64,000 nucleotides of DNA from Paratrimastix pyriformis (taxonomy: Eukaryota; Preaxostyla; Paratrimastigidae): assembly GCA_027972325.1 (NCBI GenBank), contig JAPMOS010000015.1:509501-573500 (forward strand), read 5' to 3'. The stretch's first letter is position 1; each line of letters begins with the position of its first letter. A program made the translations under genes and the position numbers. Below the pieces are notes generated by a model. It made no database searches. It saw only the letters and a program-made list of their open reading frames with translations, and had not been told where the DNA came from. Below, in pieces: positions 50,006-59,554 of the stretch.

Positions 50006-50374
50006 CCCGCGCCCTTGGCCACGCTCAGCCAAGCCCTCGCTCGGGGGGGAGGGACCGGAACGGCGGTCGGGGCGATCTTCACCGTTGCCGATGCGCGCGG
50101 CCCCTTGGAGGTTGGCGACCCGAGGAGGCGGCCATCGCGGCCCGGAACGATCAGCAGGCCGAGAAGAGAAGCGAAGCGAAGCGAAGCGAAGAGAATCTCA
50201 TGCCAAGGCTCGAACGGCGTACAAAAAAACATCGATCCCAGCCAACAACGGATGAACACAAACAATACATACATATAAATAGGGGAGGGGGGAGGAGGGG
50301 AGGGAGGAGGAGGAGGAGGAGGAGGAGGAGGAGGAGGAGGAGGGAGGAGGGGGAGGAGACGAGGATCTTCACGC
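50006..50374. other. Convergent spacer MUS81/SLC49
   Basis: It contains GAAGC copies (50165-50190) and a GGA array (50281-50355). No coding evidence. Confidence 0.5.
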
Positions 50375-52200
50375 TCATTGGATGGACGAGGCCGCCGCCT
50401 CCGGTCCCGCGGAGGCGGAGACGCCCCCCAGCAGTGGGACCTGCTCGCGGGCCTGGGGGACGGGAGCCAGCAGGCCGGCCTCGAAGTCGGAGCGGCGGTA
50501 CCACTCGCGGGTGAGCAGCATCAGCAGGGCGCAGAGGGCCACGGCGGCCGTCATGACCAGGTGGATGTAGGCCGGGCTCAGCGAGGCGCTCAGCAGCAGC
50601 TCGACCAGGCAGGCCCCGTTGAGGACGAAGGTCAGCAGCCCCGCAGAGGTCGACGCGCTCACGGGGAAGGTCATCTCGGCTGCGCCCCAGGCCAAGCCCA
50701 GGCCCCGGGCCATGACAGGAGCGGAGCGGAGCGGAGGGTGAACGAACATCAAGGAGCATGTTCAGAAAATCCTGGCGATAGTCAGAAGCGGAGCAAGGTG
50801 GGATGCGTGGAGGGGCTGCGCCGCGTCGACCACCGGCCGTTCGTGAGATCGGACCCCCCCTGCCCTCTCCCTGTCCTCCTCCGACCCACCCTCCCCTCCC
50901 CCCTCCCTGCCCCCCTCCCTGCCCCCCAAGGCCCCCGCTGCGGACCGGCCAGCTCGTAGAAGAGCGGGTTGGGGGCGCCGTTGAAGAGGCCCGCCAGGAC
51001 GACCGCCACGAAGACGGCCCCCAGCGGGTGGGGTAGGACCGAGGCCGGGGCGGCGCCCAGCGGGAAGGAGAGCGTCACCCAGACGAAGGCGGCCATGTCG
51101 AGCAGCAGGCAGCCGAAGATGAGCCACTTGAAGCGGCGCCGGAAGCAGTGGTCGCCCAGCCAGCCCAGCAGGATGCCTGCCCCGATGCTGGCCAGGTTGG
51201 CCGCGAAGCTGAGCAGCCCCGCCACCTGGGGCCCGTAGTCCAGCTGGGCCAGGGCCAGGGGCAGGGTCCCCGACCAGGCGGCGAAGACCCCCGGGGCGAT
51301 GCCCCCCAGGCAGACCACCGCCACGAAGCTGGGGCTCCGCAGGCAGGCGGCCATGCTGCTCAGCAGCTCCCGGGTGGTCTGGGGCACCGTCTGGGTGGCC
51401 CCCTGCGAGGGCGGGCTGGGCGGAGCCGATGGGAAGTGGATCCACGTGGCGACAGCGAGGGTGCAGGCCAAACCTATGGGGGGAGGGGGGGAGGGGGGGA
51501 GAGGGGAGCGGCGATAGAACGGCCGAATTCGGGGAGCCGCGGCGCAGGCGGACCAGCCTCGAAAATGAGCAAGCCGGGCAGGCTGCTGCCCTGCGCGACG
51601 ACCATCGGCTCGACGAGGTACCCGATGCAGCACCCCAGCTGGTTGGCCAGGGTCGCAGTGGCCGTTGAGAAGGTCCGCTCCCCGGGCGGGAACCACAACA
51701 ACGAGAGACGACTTGTGGTCGACATTACATAAGGGCCCGCGATCCCTACGGGCCCAGAAGAGTAAGCGAGAGAACCCGGACCCCAGACCATTCAAAATCT
51801 GACCAAAGTGAAGAAAGATCAGTGGCGTGACACCTTCCCTGTTCGAAAAAAGGCACGGAATCAAACGAACGATGCTGCCCAAGGCCGGGAAAGACGCCGC
51901 CACCAGCATACAGTACCGGAACTTGGCAAAGTAAGCATCCATCCACATGACAGCAACTGTGGCAGGGAAAAACAAAATTGGGCCCCAAGCAAGAAGAATG
52001 GTAATCACCGTATCGTCAGCTCCGGGAAAATAGCTGTGAGTTGCCTCGGGAATGGCCGAGAAAGTCATCCAGATGGCAGATTGAGCAAAAGAAACCAAAG
52101 TGAAGAGAGCCAAAATATACCATCGTTTTGGGTATGCTTTGTACGGAATTTTCTGAAAATCTTCCTCATTTTCGGCTGCTAGAACGTTCTTGACATCCAT
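50375..52200 (-). CDS. MFS carrier, SLC49/FLVCR-DIRC2-like
   Basis: A 12-TM major facilitator protein; SLC49 members carry heme, choline or pyridoxine. Start 52200 (MDVKNVLAAENEEDF). Exon 1 reads YPKRWYILALFTLVSFAQSA then IWMTFSAIPEA, the typical first helix of SLC49. Next come helices around LAWGPILFFPATVAVMWMDA and RYCMLVAASFPALGS; an exon with WFPPGERTFSTATATLANQL, the MFS ATA-NxxG motif; then LRSPSFVAVVCLGGIAPGVF, SFAANLASIGAGILLGWLGD and LAGLFNGAPNPLFYELA. The final exon (AEMTFPVSASTSAGLLTFVL) ends at 50377-50375. The EMTFPV string after ELA fits the SLC49 helix-10/11 loop. The substrate cannot be inferred. Confidence 0.83.
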
Positions 52201-52263
52201 CAAAAGACAGCCCTCCAGTGTCCCTCGGTCGAAGCAACCATGTAAAACGGTCAGACGTTCGCG
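52201..52263. promoter_or_regulatory. 63 bp divergent promoter SLC49/secreted protein
   Basis: Start codons at 52200 (minus) and 52264 (plus) face away from each other with 63 bp between, so a shared bidirectional promoter is implied. Confidence 0.5.
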
Positions 52264-53188
52264 ATGAGGCTGGCTTATTTGATCCTCTTTGGAGCCTTTT
52301 TTTGTGAGATTCTTGCTGATCAAACACCCGGGTGGCACCACAAGGTTCTTCGAACAAGACGAAATGAACTGAAGGCCGAAACCGCTCAACAGCTTAATAA
52401 TCTGCGGCCGCTCGATGCCAAAGTTGAGGCCCGTTTGCTTCACATTCCCCCCCGCATTTTGCTTGATTATTCATTGGTTTTTTGGGCAGAGTGCTTTCAC
52501 TTGCGCGAAAGCTCTCCATGAGTGCCGTGGTCGGTGCCGAAATGATACTACGTGCTTGGATAGATGCCGCGAAAATCTGCGGAAATGCTATTTGGATCGT
52601 GGACTTGCACCGCCCCCCGAAAGTCAACAACAACTGACGCCAGCTGCCCCTTCACCTGCACAGAGTTCAACTGGTGGCTCCTGGGTCCCGAAAACACGGA
52701 AGGGGCTGGCCCCGCTTCAAGCAATTCTTACTGATGGAGCGCCTGGGATGGCCCCTCTGGAACCAATGGATCCCTCCGTCGGAGACCCCATCCAGCAAGT
52801 CGCCCCGACTGCCCCACCTGAATATTTGCAGGGCTGTTACCAGCCACAGCAAATGTACCAGCCCCCCCAACAACAACCCTATCTGCCTCAGCCTGCAACT
52901 CTTCCTGGCGTCCCAGTCGTTGACACCTTCCAGGTCCGCGTTTGATGTTGCACGCGCCCCGTCATGAAAGAAATACAGTCCATCAGCGCCGAGGTTGATG
53001 CAATGTGCTCGCAGATATCGGCTGATGTGGACGCAATGCTTCGGCCCTGCCCATATTGCGGCCGCCTTCTTTGCCACGGAGGATGTCAATTCCAAGCCAT
53101 GCAGCCGCCTCCGCAGCAGCAGGCCCCGCTCGCTTCTCCACCTCCTCCTCCTGTTTGGAACCCTCGTCGGCGTGGTGGTTTTCTGTAA
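52264..53188 (+). CDS. Small secreted cysteine-rich protein
   Basis: Three exons fit exactly in phase 0: 52264-52422, 52490-52933 and 52979-53188, giving 270 residues. The N-terminus is a signal peptide (MRLAYLILFGAFFCEILA). Exon 2 opens with six Cys in a symmetric pattern, C-x6-C-x3-C-x5-C-x3-C-x6-C, predicted helical (CAKALHECRGRCRNDTTCLD). The inner CX3C-x5-CX3C resembles alpha-hairpinin folds. A Pro/Gln/Tyr-rich stretch follows. The last exon has SISAEVDAMCSQISADVDAM and a Cys cluster, CPYCGRLLCHGGC, that could bind zinc or form disulfides, then a Pro-rich basic end. Introns are 67 nt (donor GTTGAG) and 45 nt (donor GTCCGC). No family is recognised. Confidence 0.72.
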
Positions 53189-53248
53189 GATCTGGCGCTG
53201 TTTGACCCTTCCGGCAAGGGAGGGCTCTGCCTCGGTTCCTTTCAACAT

Positions 53249-54256
53249 ATGATGGTCCCCTTCCTGGTGATTCTGGGGGCCACTTTGATCGGCTCTTTGT
53301 TCCTGTACCTCTTCCCCACTTTCCTCGCCAACTTCCTCCCAGAGCAGAATTTGTTCCGCAAATATGGCGGATCACCCCATACTCGCTCACTTTGGGCAGT
53401 GGTGACAGGAGGGTCCAATGGTATCGGACTGGAATACTGCAAACATGCTGCAAGCCAAGGGTTCAACCTTTTGATCATTGCTCTGCCAGATGACTGTCTT
53501 GCTGCGGCTGCCAGCACCCTTCGCACCGAGTTCCCAGGTGTGCTCGTGGAGACACTTGGGGTTAATTTTCGAGACACTTCTCTGTGCTTTGGAGGTACTC
53601 TTGGCGAACGCCTCCGCACATGGATCAAAGATGGCCATGAGGTCGCCCTGCTGGCACTCAACGCCGGGGTATGCCTCTTCGAGGACGCAGCCTGGGGAAC
53701 CCCAGGGCAACTGGATATGCTTCACATCAACGTGTTGGCCAATATGCACGTTTTTACGGCACTCTATCCCACTATTTGTCAACGAGACACCGCTGGCAGG
53801 CGGGGAGGAGTCCTCTTCACCAGCAGTTGCATGGGGTGTATCCCGGACCCCTATGGAGCTGGCTATGCGGCAAGCAAGGCCTATCTGGCCTCGTACGCGC
53901 TCTCTCTCGGACCCGAGGCTGCCCTCCACCGAGTCGACGTGTTGGCTCTGTGCCCGGGTTTTGTGAGAGGGACCCATTTCACCCGGTCTCTCCCCAAGGG
54001 TGGCTTGGCAGTCTTGGCAGCACTGCGGCTGATCTCACAGACGCCGAGCCAAGTTGCCTCAGCGGCCTGGCGTGCTCTGGGCCGGTGGGGGGTATACACC
54101 TGCGAGACAGGGCTCTTCGGTTGGCTTTCCCATCTGTGCGTCCAGTATGCCGGTGGGTGGCTTCTGGCCGGAGCCATGCGAGCGGCAATTCCCTGGACCC
54201 CCGATTATCGGCGGCACATTCGCGACTCACCTGAGAGATGCCAGCGCTCAAGATGA
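53249..54256 (+). CDS. SDR oxidoreductase, HSD17B12/KAR-like
   Basis: A single-exon, 335-residue protein. An N-terminal membrane helix (residues 2-25) is followed by a classical SDR fold: cofactor motif TGGSNGIG (53-60), LNAG (137-140), catalytic Ser in TSSCMG (191-196), and YAASK (206-210) with the Tyr-Lys pair. Length and the ER-type anchor fit the 3-ketoacyl-CoA reductase/17-beta-hydroxysteroid dehydrogenase group (second step of very-long-chain fatty acid elongation, NADPH-dependent). Such acyl chains feed ceramide synthases, but no operon-like link exists. The family's usual ER-retention Lys motif is not obvious at the C-terminus. It is the only clearly intronless gene in the window and has near-balanced composition. 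Confidence 0.85.
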   Translation: MMVPFLVILGATLIGSLFLYLFPTFLANFLPEQNLFRKYGGSPHTRSLWAVVTGGSNGIGLEYCKHAASQGFNLLIIALPDDCLAAAASTLRTEFPGVLVETLGVNFRDTSLCFGGTLGERLRTWIKDGHEVALLALNAGVCLFEDAAWGTPGQLDMLHINVLANMHVFTALYPTICQRDTAGRRGGVLFTSSCMGCIPDPYGAGYAASKAYLASYALSLGPEAALHRVDVLALCPGFVRGTHFTRSLPKGGLAVLAALRLISQTPSQVASAAWRALGRWGVYTCETGLFGWLSHLCVQYAGGWLLAGAMRAAIPWTPDYRRHIRDSPERCQRSR

Positions 54257-54282
54257 ACACGAAAAACACAACTCTGTTCTCC

Positions 54283-54599
54283 TCATTTTTCCTTGGGCGC
54301 AGGGGCACTTCCGGCAGAAAGGGCGCCAGCGATGATCTCGTCGCATTTTTCGAGCGTCGCTGCCAGACCGGGGATGCGGGTTTGTGAAAAATCATTCAAC
54401 TCTGCTGCTGTTTCGGCAAATAAAGAATCGAACCTGATACGGTGAAATGGAGGAGCGTGGGACGACAGACTGTGCCGTGGGGGACAGACTGTTTCCTGGC
54501 TTTGAGAATATCCTTATTGGACGTCTCGTTCGAATGCGAAAGCGCTTGGGTCCGACCAATCCTGTCCAGGTCAGCCCGAGCAGCCGCACTGCTGATCAT
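54283..54599 (-). CDS. Small helical protein, 86 residues
   Basis: Two exons join exactly: 54599-54490 and 54433-54283, with a 56-nt intron (donor GTCTGT, acceptor TATCAG). The spliced product runs MISSAAARADLDRIGRTQAL, TSNKDILKARKQFDSLFAET, AAELNDFSQTRIPGL, AATLEKCDEIIAGALSAG, and ends APAPKEK. It is almost entirely predicted amphipathic helix, like small subunits of tethering or BLOC/BORC complexes, but I do not recognise the family. It is tail to tail with the SDR gene; only 26 bp separate the stops. The exact phase fit and consensus donor make it a real gene candidate. Confidence 0.6.
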
Positions 54600-55722
54600 G
54601 GGGGGGAGTCGACAATGACAGGGCTATGCGCACTTGCCGGGCCCCAGAAAAAAAACGACCCAAGAACAACTCATGGAAGCTAGACCAACGTCTCGTCTCG
54701 TGTTCGGCCTCATCTCCGAAGGAGAAAGAGAAAGATCAGCAGGTAATTGATCCCAGTGATCGAGCCCGACCCGCGACCACACAAGACATCGATGATCTCA
54801 GGTTTTGGCCTCAACGCGGCTCGGGTGCTTCGCAGGGGAGCCAAATACCCTCGGTGCGTTGATGGAATAAACCCTTGCTTCACCATTGACTTCCCGGCCC
54901 CCTCTGGTGCTGCCGTGTCGTCCGGAGGGTGTCGATCATCACTCGGCCCACCTCCGAGGCTCTCCTCCCCTCCTTGCCCCAGGGAAGCCCGGCCGCCATG
55001 CCCGCGCCTCCTGGTGGGCCAGGACATCGTCTCCCCTGTCCACTTTTTTCGTCACGACCAGGAGGGGGTTCGTGAAGGTGTGATCTGCCGCTGATCCTCC
55101 GGCAGGATCTTGGGGCTCGGGGCTCATGAGTGCGACGGTCGAAAGAGGCGGCCCGCTCCGGATCGCATCAGGGGGAGGTGGCCGGCCAGGACTGGAAATG
55201 CGGCCCCTTGCCGAGTGGTATATCTCCAGGTCAGTGCTGCTTCGGCGATGGCTAAAACTGATGTCCCAATTCATAGCGCGGAAGAGGAATTGGGGTTGTT
55301 TTATTGCGGAAGAGCACGTCAGCGAACAAGAAAGAAGAGAGAGTTGCCAGGCCAGTGTGGCTCACTCCGTCATCTGCTCCCCGACGTTCTATCCACCCGC
55401 AACCCCGGTCCCCTCCACCCAACCGGCGGGGCTCCGTCCGGAGGATTTGCTGGAACCTTCCCCCGGGTGGGCCATACCGACACCGTGAGGATTCCAAACA
55501 AGACAACCCCAATTGTGCTGCCTTTTGCTCGATAGAACAACAACGTTCGGGTGCTTGGCCAAGGATAGACTGGTGCCTCCTCCCAGGGACCGACGCAGAA
55601 CTCCTCCCTTTTGTTCACTGAGCGCAATTGATTCTAATTATCGGTATAACCGGGGCACTGACAGCCATCTCTCGGCTCGGCGGGAAGGCGGGAAAATCTC
55701 TGCAATCGTCAGAGCTCGGGAA
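54600..55722. other. Unassigned 1.1 kb region
   Basis: Mixed-composition DNA between the starts of the small helical protein (minus) and DP (plus). Open frames of 80-140 codons occur on both strands (for example 55110-55535 plus, 54939-55274 minus), but none shows a domain or a convincing splice fit. It may be divergent promoter DNA plus an unrecognised small gene. Confidence 0.35.
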
Positions 55723-57060
55723 ATGCAAGAAAACCCAAATTTCGATGTTGAAGAACTCAGCACAGCTGATCCAAGTATGGTCCCATTCGACATGTTCGAC
55801 CAGACTCAAAGTCTGTTTTTCAAAAAAACAAAACAAAAATCATTTCCTTTCTCATTTTTTCTGGTTGTCCAGTGATGGATCCGCAAATGATGATGGCACA
55901 ACAACGTCTTGCCCCTGCAGAGAGGTTCGCAGGACTTCCATTTTTTTTGAGTGCATAAAGAGTCAATTCGAATTCCACCAGGAAAAAACGAAAGACCTCG
56001 TCTCTGCAGGATTCCAACAAAGACAGATCACTTTGTATGCTCAGCAAAGTTATTCTCCAAAAGATCCAACATTCCGAAAGCAATCTTTCGATGAATGAGG
56101 TCTGTGTCTTTGATTACCTTCCCCGACGAGCGGCCGTCCCGCTGCTTTAGCTCGCGAACCAAGTTGTCCACGAGTGCGCCCCTGATGGGAAGGATAGTAA
56201 GAACATTCGAAGACGCGTGTACGACTGTGTCAATGTGCTCCACTCGGCCGGCGTCATCCAGAAGGGCCGCGGGAAGAGAGAAATCATTTACGTCGGGACA
56301 GATGGGTACGCGCAACGCGTTCACATTCAGGTCTTTCGCCTTCCGGTGGTCCCATCTTCTTGCCCGTGGTTCCTGTTTGCTGTCCGGCCCTCATACCATT
56401 GCTCACACACACACACATCTCCTCCTCCACGTCCAGCAAGAACGCACCGCCTTAAAGAAGAGCATCGACGATAAGAAACGCAAACTTGCCTTGGTCCGGC
56501 TCCAGGTCTGTTTCTCGGTCCTTCTTCCTCGTCGCCCCACTCCCGCCCCACCGCTTGGCCCCCCAGAAACGGAGCTTCGAACTGCTGATCGACCGGAACC
56601 GGGACCCCGCCTTCGATGCCCACGCCACCTCGAAGCTGCTGATCCCCTTCATCATCATCAACACCCACCCCAGCACCACCATCGACTGCGAGATGTCCGA
56701 CGACCGGACCGAAGTCACCTTCGACTTCAGCCGCCCCTTCGAGATCCACGACGACAACGAGATCCTCCGCAAGATGTTCGCCGAGCAGACCCGCGCGGAG
56801 GGCATCTACAAGCCCGAGATCGAGAGCTTCGGGACGGGCATGGAGCAGCCCCCGCCCCAGCCGATGGCCCCCATGGGGATGCCCGGCATGCCCATGATGG
56901 AGATGCCCTACGACCCCAACGCCGGGCCGGCCCCCGAGATGTACGACATGTACGGCATGGGCCCGTGCATGGGGCCCCCGATGACCCCCATGGGCCCCCC
57001 GATGATGATGGGCTCGTACCCCCTCCCTCCTCCGGGCCCCCCTGGTGGGGCTGCCCCTCC
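55723..57060 (+). CDS. Transcription factor DP (E2F dimerisation partner)
   Basis: DP heterodimerises with E2F to control G1/S genes. The start at 55723 splices through a GTCTGT intron in phase 1 to the exon at 55873 (MMDPQMMMAQQRL). After a second intron come a basic NLS (STRKKRKTSS) and helix 1 of the winged helix (SLCMLSKVILQKIQ, LSMNE), intron, LANQVVHECAPDG, and KDSKNIRRRVYDCVNVLHSA with the invariant RRRVYD recognition helix, then REIIYVG. After further introns come the coiled coil (RTALKKSIDDKKRKLALVRL) and the DP conserved/marked-box region: LLIPFIIINTHPSTTIDCEM, FDFSRPFEIHDDNEILRKMF. A Met/Pro/Gly-rich tail follows; where it ends (about 57060 or later) is not fixed. RRRVYD and the IHDD string identify DP rather than E2F. 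Confidence 0.9.
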
Positions 57061-57448
57061 TCCTGGCCCCCCGCCCACGCCATCGTGCCCCGCCACCCCA
57101 CGCCACCCCCACACCCCGCCCACACCACCCCCCCGCCCATTCCTCCCCCTCCACGGCCGTCCTCCTCCCCCTTCCTTCCTTCCTCTCCATTTCCCTCCCC
57201 CCTCCCCTCCCTCCCCCCCTCCCCTCCCCATCCCCCCTCCCCTCCCCTCCCCTCCCCTCCCTTCCCCTCCCTCCCACATCCCTCGCCTCCCCTTCCCTCG
57301 CACATCCCCTCCACTCGCACACCCCCTCCACTCGCACATCCCCTCCACTCGCACATCCCCTCCACTCGCACCTCCCCTCCACTCGCACATCCCCTCTCCG
57401 CTTTTTTGGTCATTTTGGGCTCTTCTCTTCGCGTCACGAAGGCAGCCA
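57061..57448. repeat. C-rich minisatellite between DP and DUSP
   Basis: Py-rich CCCTCC runs, then a 17-nt unit CCCCTCCACTCGCACAT repeated about six times (57290-57390). It lies between convergent genes; the open frame that crosses it is not supported. Confidence 0.6.
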
Positions 57449-58897
57449 TCACGACGGGCCCCCAAATGTCTCGGCGTCGGCAGAGGAGGAGGGCACAGTC
57501 GCGGCAGGGGCCTGTGTGGTTGCGGTGGGAATGGTGGCCGGGGTCGAGGCCGGGGTCGAGGCCGGGGTCGAGGCCGGGGCCGGGGCCGGGGCCAGCATCC
57601 AGCTGCCCATGGCGGGCTCCCAGCCCAGGGGCCGCCTGTGGGCGTTGCGGGCCCGCTGGTCGCTGAACATCTCCACGAATGCCCGACCCCAGCCCGAGCC
57701 GGGGTCGGCCAGGGCTGCCTCGAGGGCCTGCAGCTGCTCCACGAAGACGGCCGCCCTGACCCCCGGCCGGCAGCGGGCTAGGTGGGTCAGGCTCGCCCGC
57801 AGCGTCCACCCCAGGCGCACCATCAGGCAGGCCGCGGCCACGGAGGGCGACCGCGACTGGCCGGCCACACAGTGGAAGAGCACCCGGCCGCTCTGTAGGG
57901 CGCGGCAGGGCGGACGGGGGCGATGGGCGGTGAACCCCTGGATGGGGGCCGCCCGAGGGCAGGGCAGCAGACTGCAGCGAGGGCCTCCTGGAGAAAGAGG
58001 AACACGTCGGGCAGGTGTTGGGCGAGGTCCTGGCCGTACGCATCCAGCACGGGCACCCGCCGGTACTGGATGCCCCCCTCCGGGATGCGGGCCGGCCCCC
58101 CGGGGGTGCGGGTGGCCGTGGCCAGAGCGGCGGCCCCCCGGCGGTGTCCCGGCGGCCCCTCGAAGAAATTCTCCACGTCTGGGCGGCATCGCCATCAGCC
58201 TCAGAAGACGAGCCGGGCAGGCGGCGGGGGGGGGGGGGGGGGGGGGCAGACCAGGGGTGCAGTTGAGGACGTGGCTGATGCCAAGTTCGCGTATGATGTC
58301 CCACTGGGTGGGGGGTCCTGACATGAGGGGGAGGAAGCCCCATTTTCGGGCGGACCTGAGAGGGCGGGTAGCTCCCGCAGAGGAACATGTCATCGAAAAT
58401 GGCTGAAGGATAGACGCCGATGCACTCCCCCCCATCGGCGGGCAGTGATGGGATCGCGAGGAAGGGGTACGCCAGGGCAAAGAGGGAGTACTGCACGACC
58501 CACAACTAAAAGCACCCCGTGGACGCGCACCGATTCCTGACGAACAGACCCGTCTGATTCCAAAAAATAGTGTCAAAGATCGCACAAGCGCAGGCGGGAG
58601 GGCCGAGAGTCGCCCCTCTTCCGTGAAGAGGAGCACCCCACCGCGGCTCATCAAAATTGCAGAGAGAATTTCGAGCCACGCCTCAGGGCTCAACTCGACG
58701 GAACCAACTTGTGGGTCAAGGAGTTCTGCCATCTTCGGATGGCCGACGTTGTGTGCTGCCTCAGCCCGAAAATCAACGATACTGATATTATCGTCAGTTC
58801 CGAGTGCGTTGAAGACGTCCAGAATCCCCAAATCTTCCGGGCATCCTTCATAAATCTCGTGCAGTTCTATCTGTGCGGGAGCATCTTCCAGCTCCAT
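57449..58897 (-). CDS. Rhodanese-like plus dual-specificity phosphatase (MKP-type)
   Basis: MKP-type enzymes dephosphorylate pThr/pTyr on MAP kinases. Start 58897 (MELEDAPAQIELHEIYEG). Exon 1 is a rhodanese/CH2-like fold (DDNISIVDFRAEAAHNVGHP, LLFTEEGRLSALPPALV, SLTLFFGIRR). A 44-nt intron leads to LWVVQYSLFALAYPFLAIPS, then the DSP domain: FLCGSYPPSQ; intron; WDIIRELGISHVLNCTPG; VPVLDAYGQDLAQHLPDVF; and the P-loop VLFHCVAGQSRSPSVAAACL, with catalytic Cys and Arg intact (HCxxGxSRS, around 57845-57880). A helical tail and an Ala/Thr/Pro-rich end follow. The intron with donor GTCTGCCCCCC holds a C-run (58226-58246 on the plus strand shows G). The rhodanese-DSP order is the classic MKP arrangement. 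Confidence 0.88.
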   Translation of the reverse strand: MELEDAPAQIELHEIYEGCPEDLGILDVFNALGTDDNISIVDFRAEAAHNVGHPKMAELLDPQVGSVELSPEAWLEILSAILMSRGGVLLFTEEGRLSALPPALVRSLTLFFGIRRVCSSGIGARPRGAFSCGSCSTPSLPWRTPSSRSHHCPPMGGSASASILQPFSMTCSSAGATRPLRSARKWGFLPLMSGPPTQWDIIRELGISHVLNCTPGLPPPPPPPAACPARLLRLMAMPPRRGEFLRGAAGTPPGGRRSGHGHPHPRGAGPHPGGGHPVPAGARAGCVRPGPRPTPARRVPLSPGGPRCSLLPCPRAAPIQGFTAHRPRPPCRALQSGRVLFHCVAGQSRSPSVAAACLMVRLGWTLRASLTHLARCRPGVRAAVFVEQLQALEAALADPGSGWGRAFVEMFSDQRARNAHRRPLGWEPAMGSWMLAPAPAPASTPASTPASTPATIPTATTQAPAATVPSSSADAETFGGPS

Positions 58898-59554
58898 TTG
58901 ATCTCCGGATTGTGTTTCCCTCCGGATTTCGGGTCTCCTGAGTGCGGGGAGGTGACAAGGGGGCGCAGCGCGGTGTGGTGAGGGCCCCATCATCGCTCCA
59001 TTTCTCATTCTCTTTGCTCTCCATTTCTCATTCTCTTTGCTCGCTGCGGCAGGGTGACGCCCATAAGCCCCTTCCGTTGGGTCGAGGGGGCTGTCGGGAG
59101 TTAACTTCTCGCTGCTTCTGTTGCAGTCAGCGGAAGTGCCCTAACAATCGTGGGCTGGAACAAGAACGGGAGTTCCGTATCGATATTCGGGAGGTGGTGA
59201 GTGGAGAAGCTGAGAGAACCCCGTCCCCCCCAGGGTGCTCTAACACGGGGTTCGACCGACCAAAAATGAGAGGAAGAGGGAGAAGGCGGGACCCCAAAAG
59301 CAAGAGCGGGCCGGCTGGGGGAGAGTCAAGTGGGCTCTCGGTAAGAGCGGCTCGCGGAGCAGAAGAGGGCAGGGCGGGGGAGAAGCAGGGGCGGAGGAGG
59401 AAGAAGAGGCTCGGGGTGGCGGAACGAGCGGAGGGCAGAGCGCCCGGAGTGTCGGGGTACCTGAAGGAGGGAGGGATGGCGAGGGAGGGGATGGCGAGGG
59501 GAATGGAGGGGGGGAGGAGAGGAGCAGGCAGGAGCAGGGGAGGGGCCGACCGAC
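58898..59554. other. Spacer between DUSP start and AP-2 mu end
   Basis: About 650 bp. It includes a direct repeat of CTCCATTTCTCATTCTCTTT (58998-59040), the noncoding element copy B, and the region where the last AP-2 mu exon must lie. No other gene is seen. Confidence 0.4.
59047..59146 (+). ncRNA. Copy B of a two-copy noncoding element
   Basis: Same ordered blocks as at 35193-35266: CGGCAGGGTGA (59047-59057), CGTTGGGTCGAGGG (59075-59088), GGGAGTT (59096-59102), GGAAGT (59132-59137) and CCTAACA (59140-59146). The GTTGGG/CCCTAAC pairing is kept although the loop between is about 18 nt longer, with an insert ending in a TTGCAG string. The RNA class is not recognised. Confidence 0.4.

Noticed and set aside
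54700-55720. Reverse-transcriptase-like or transposon relic
   Set aside because: A TNPLLVVTKK-like string alone is too weak; there are no other element motifs, terminal repeats or target duplications.
57000-57781. Extension of DP to 57781
   Set aside because: The frame runs through a CCCTCC/CACTCGCACAT minisatellite and over antisense DUSP exons, so coding is unlikely past about 57060.
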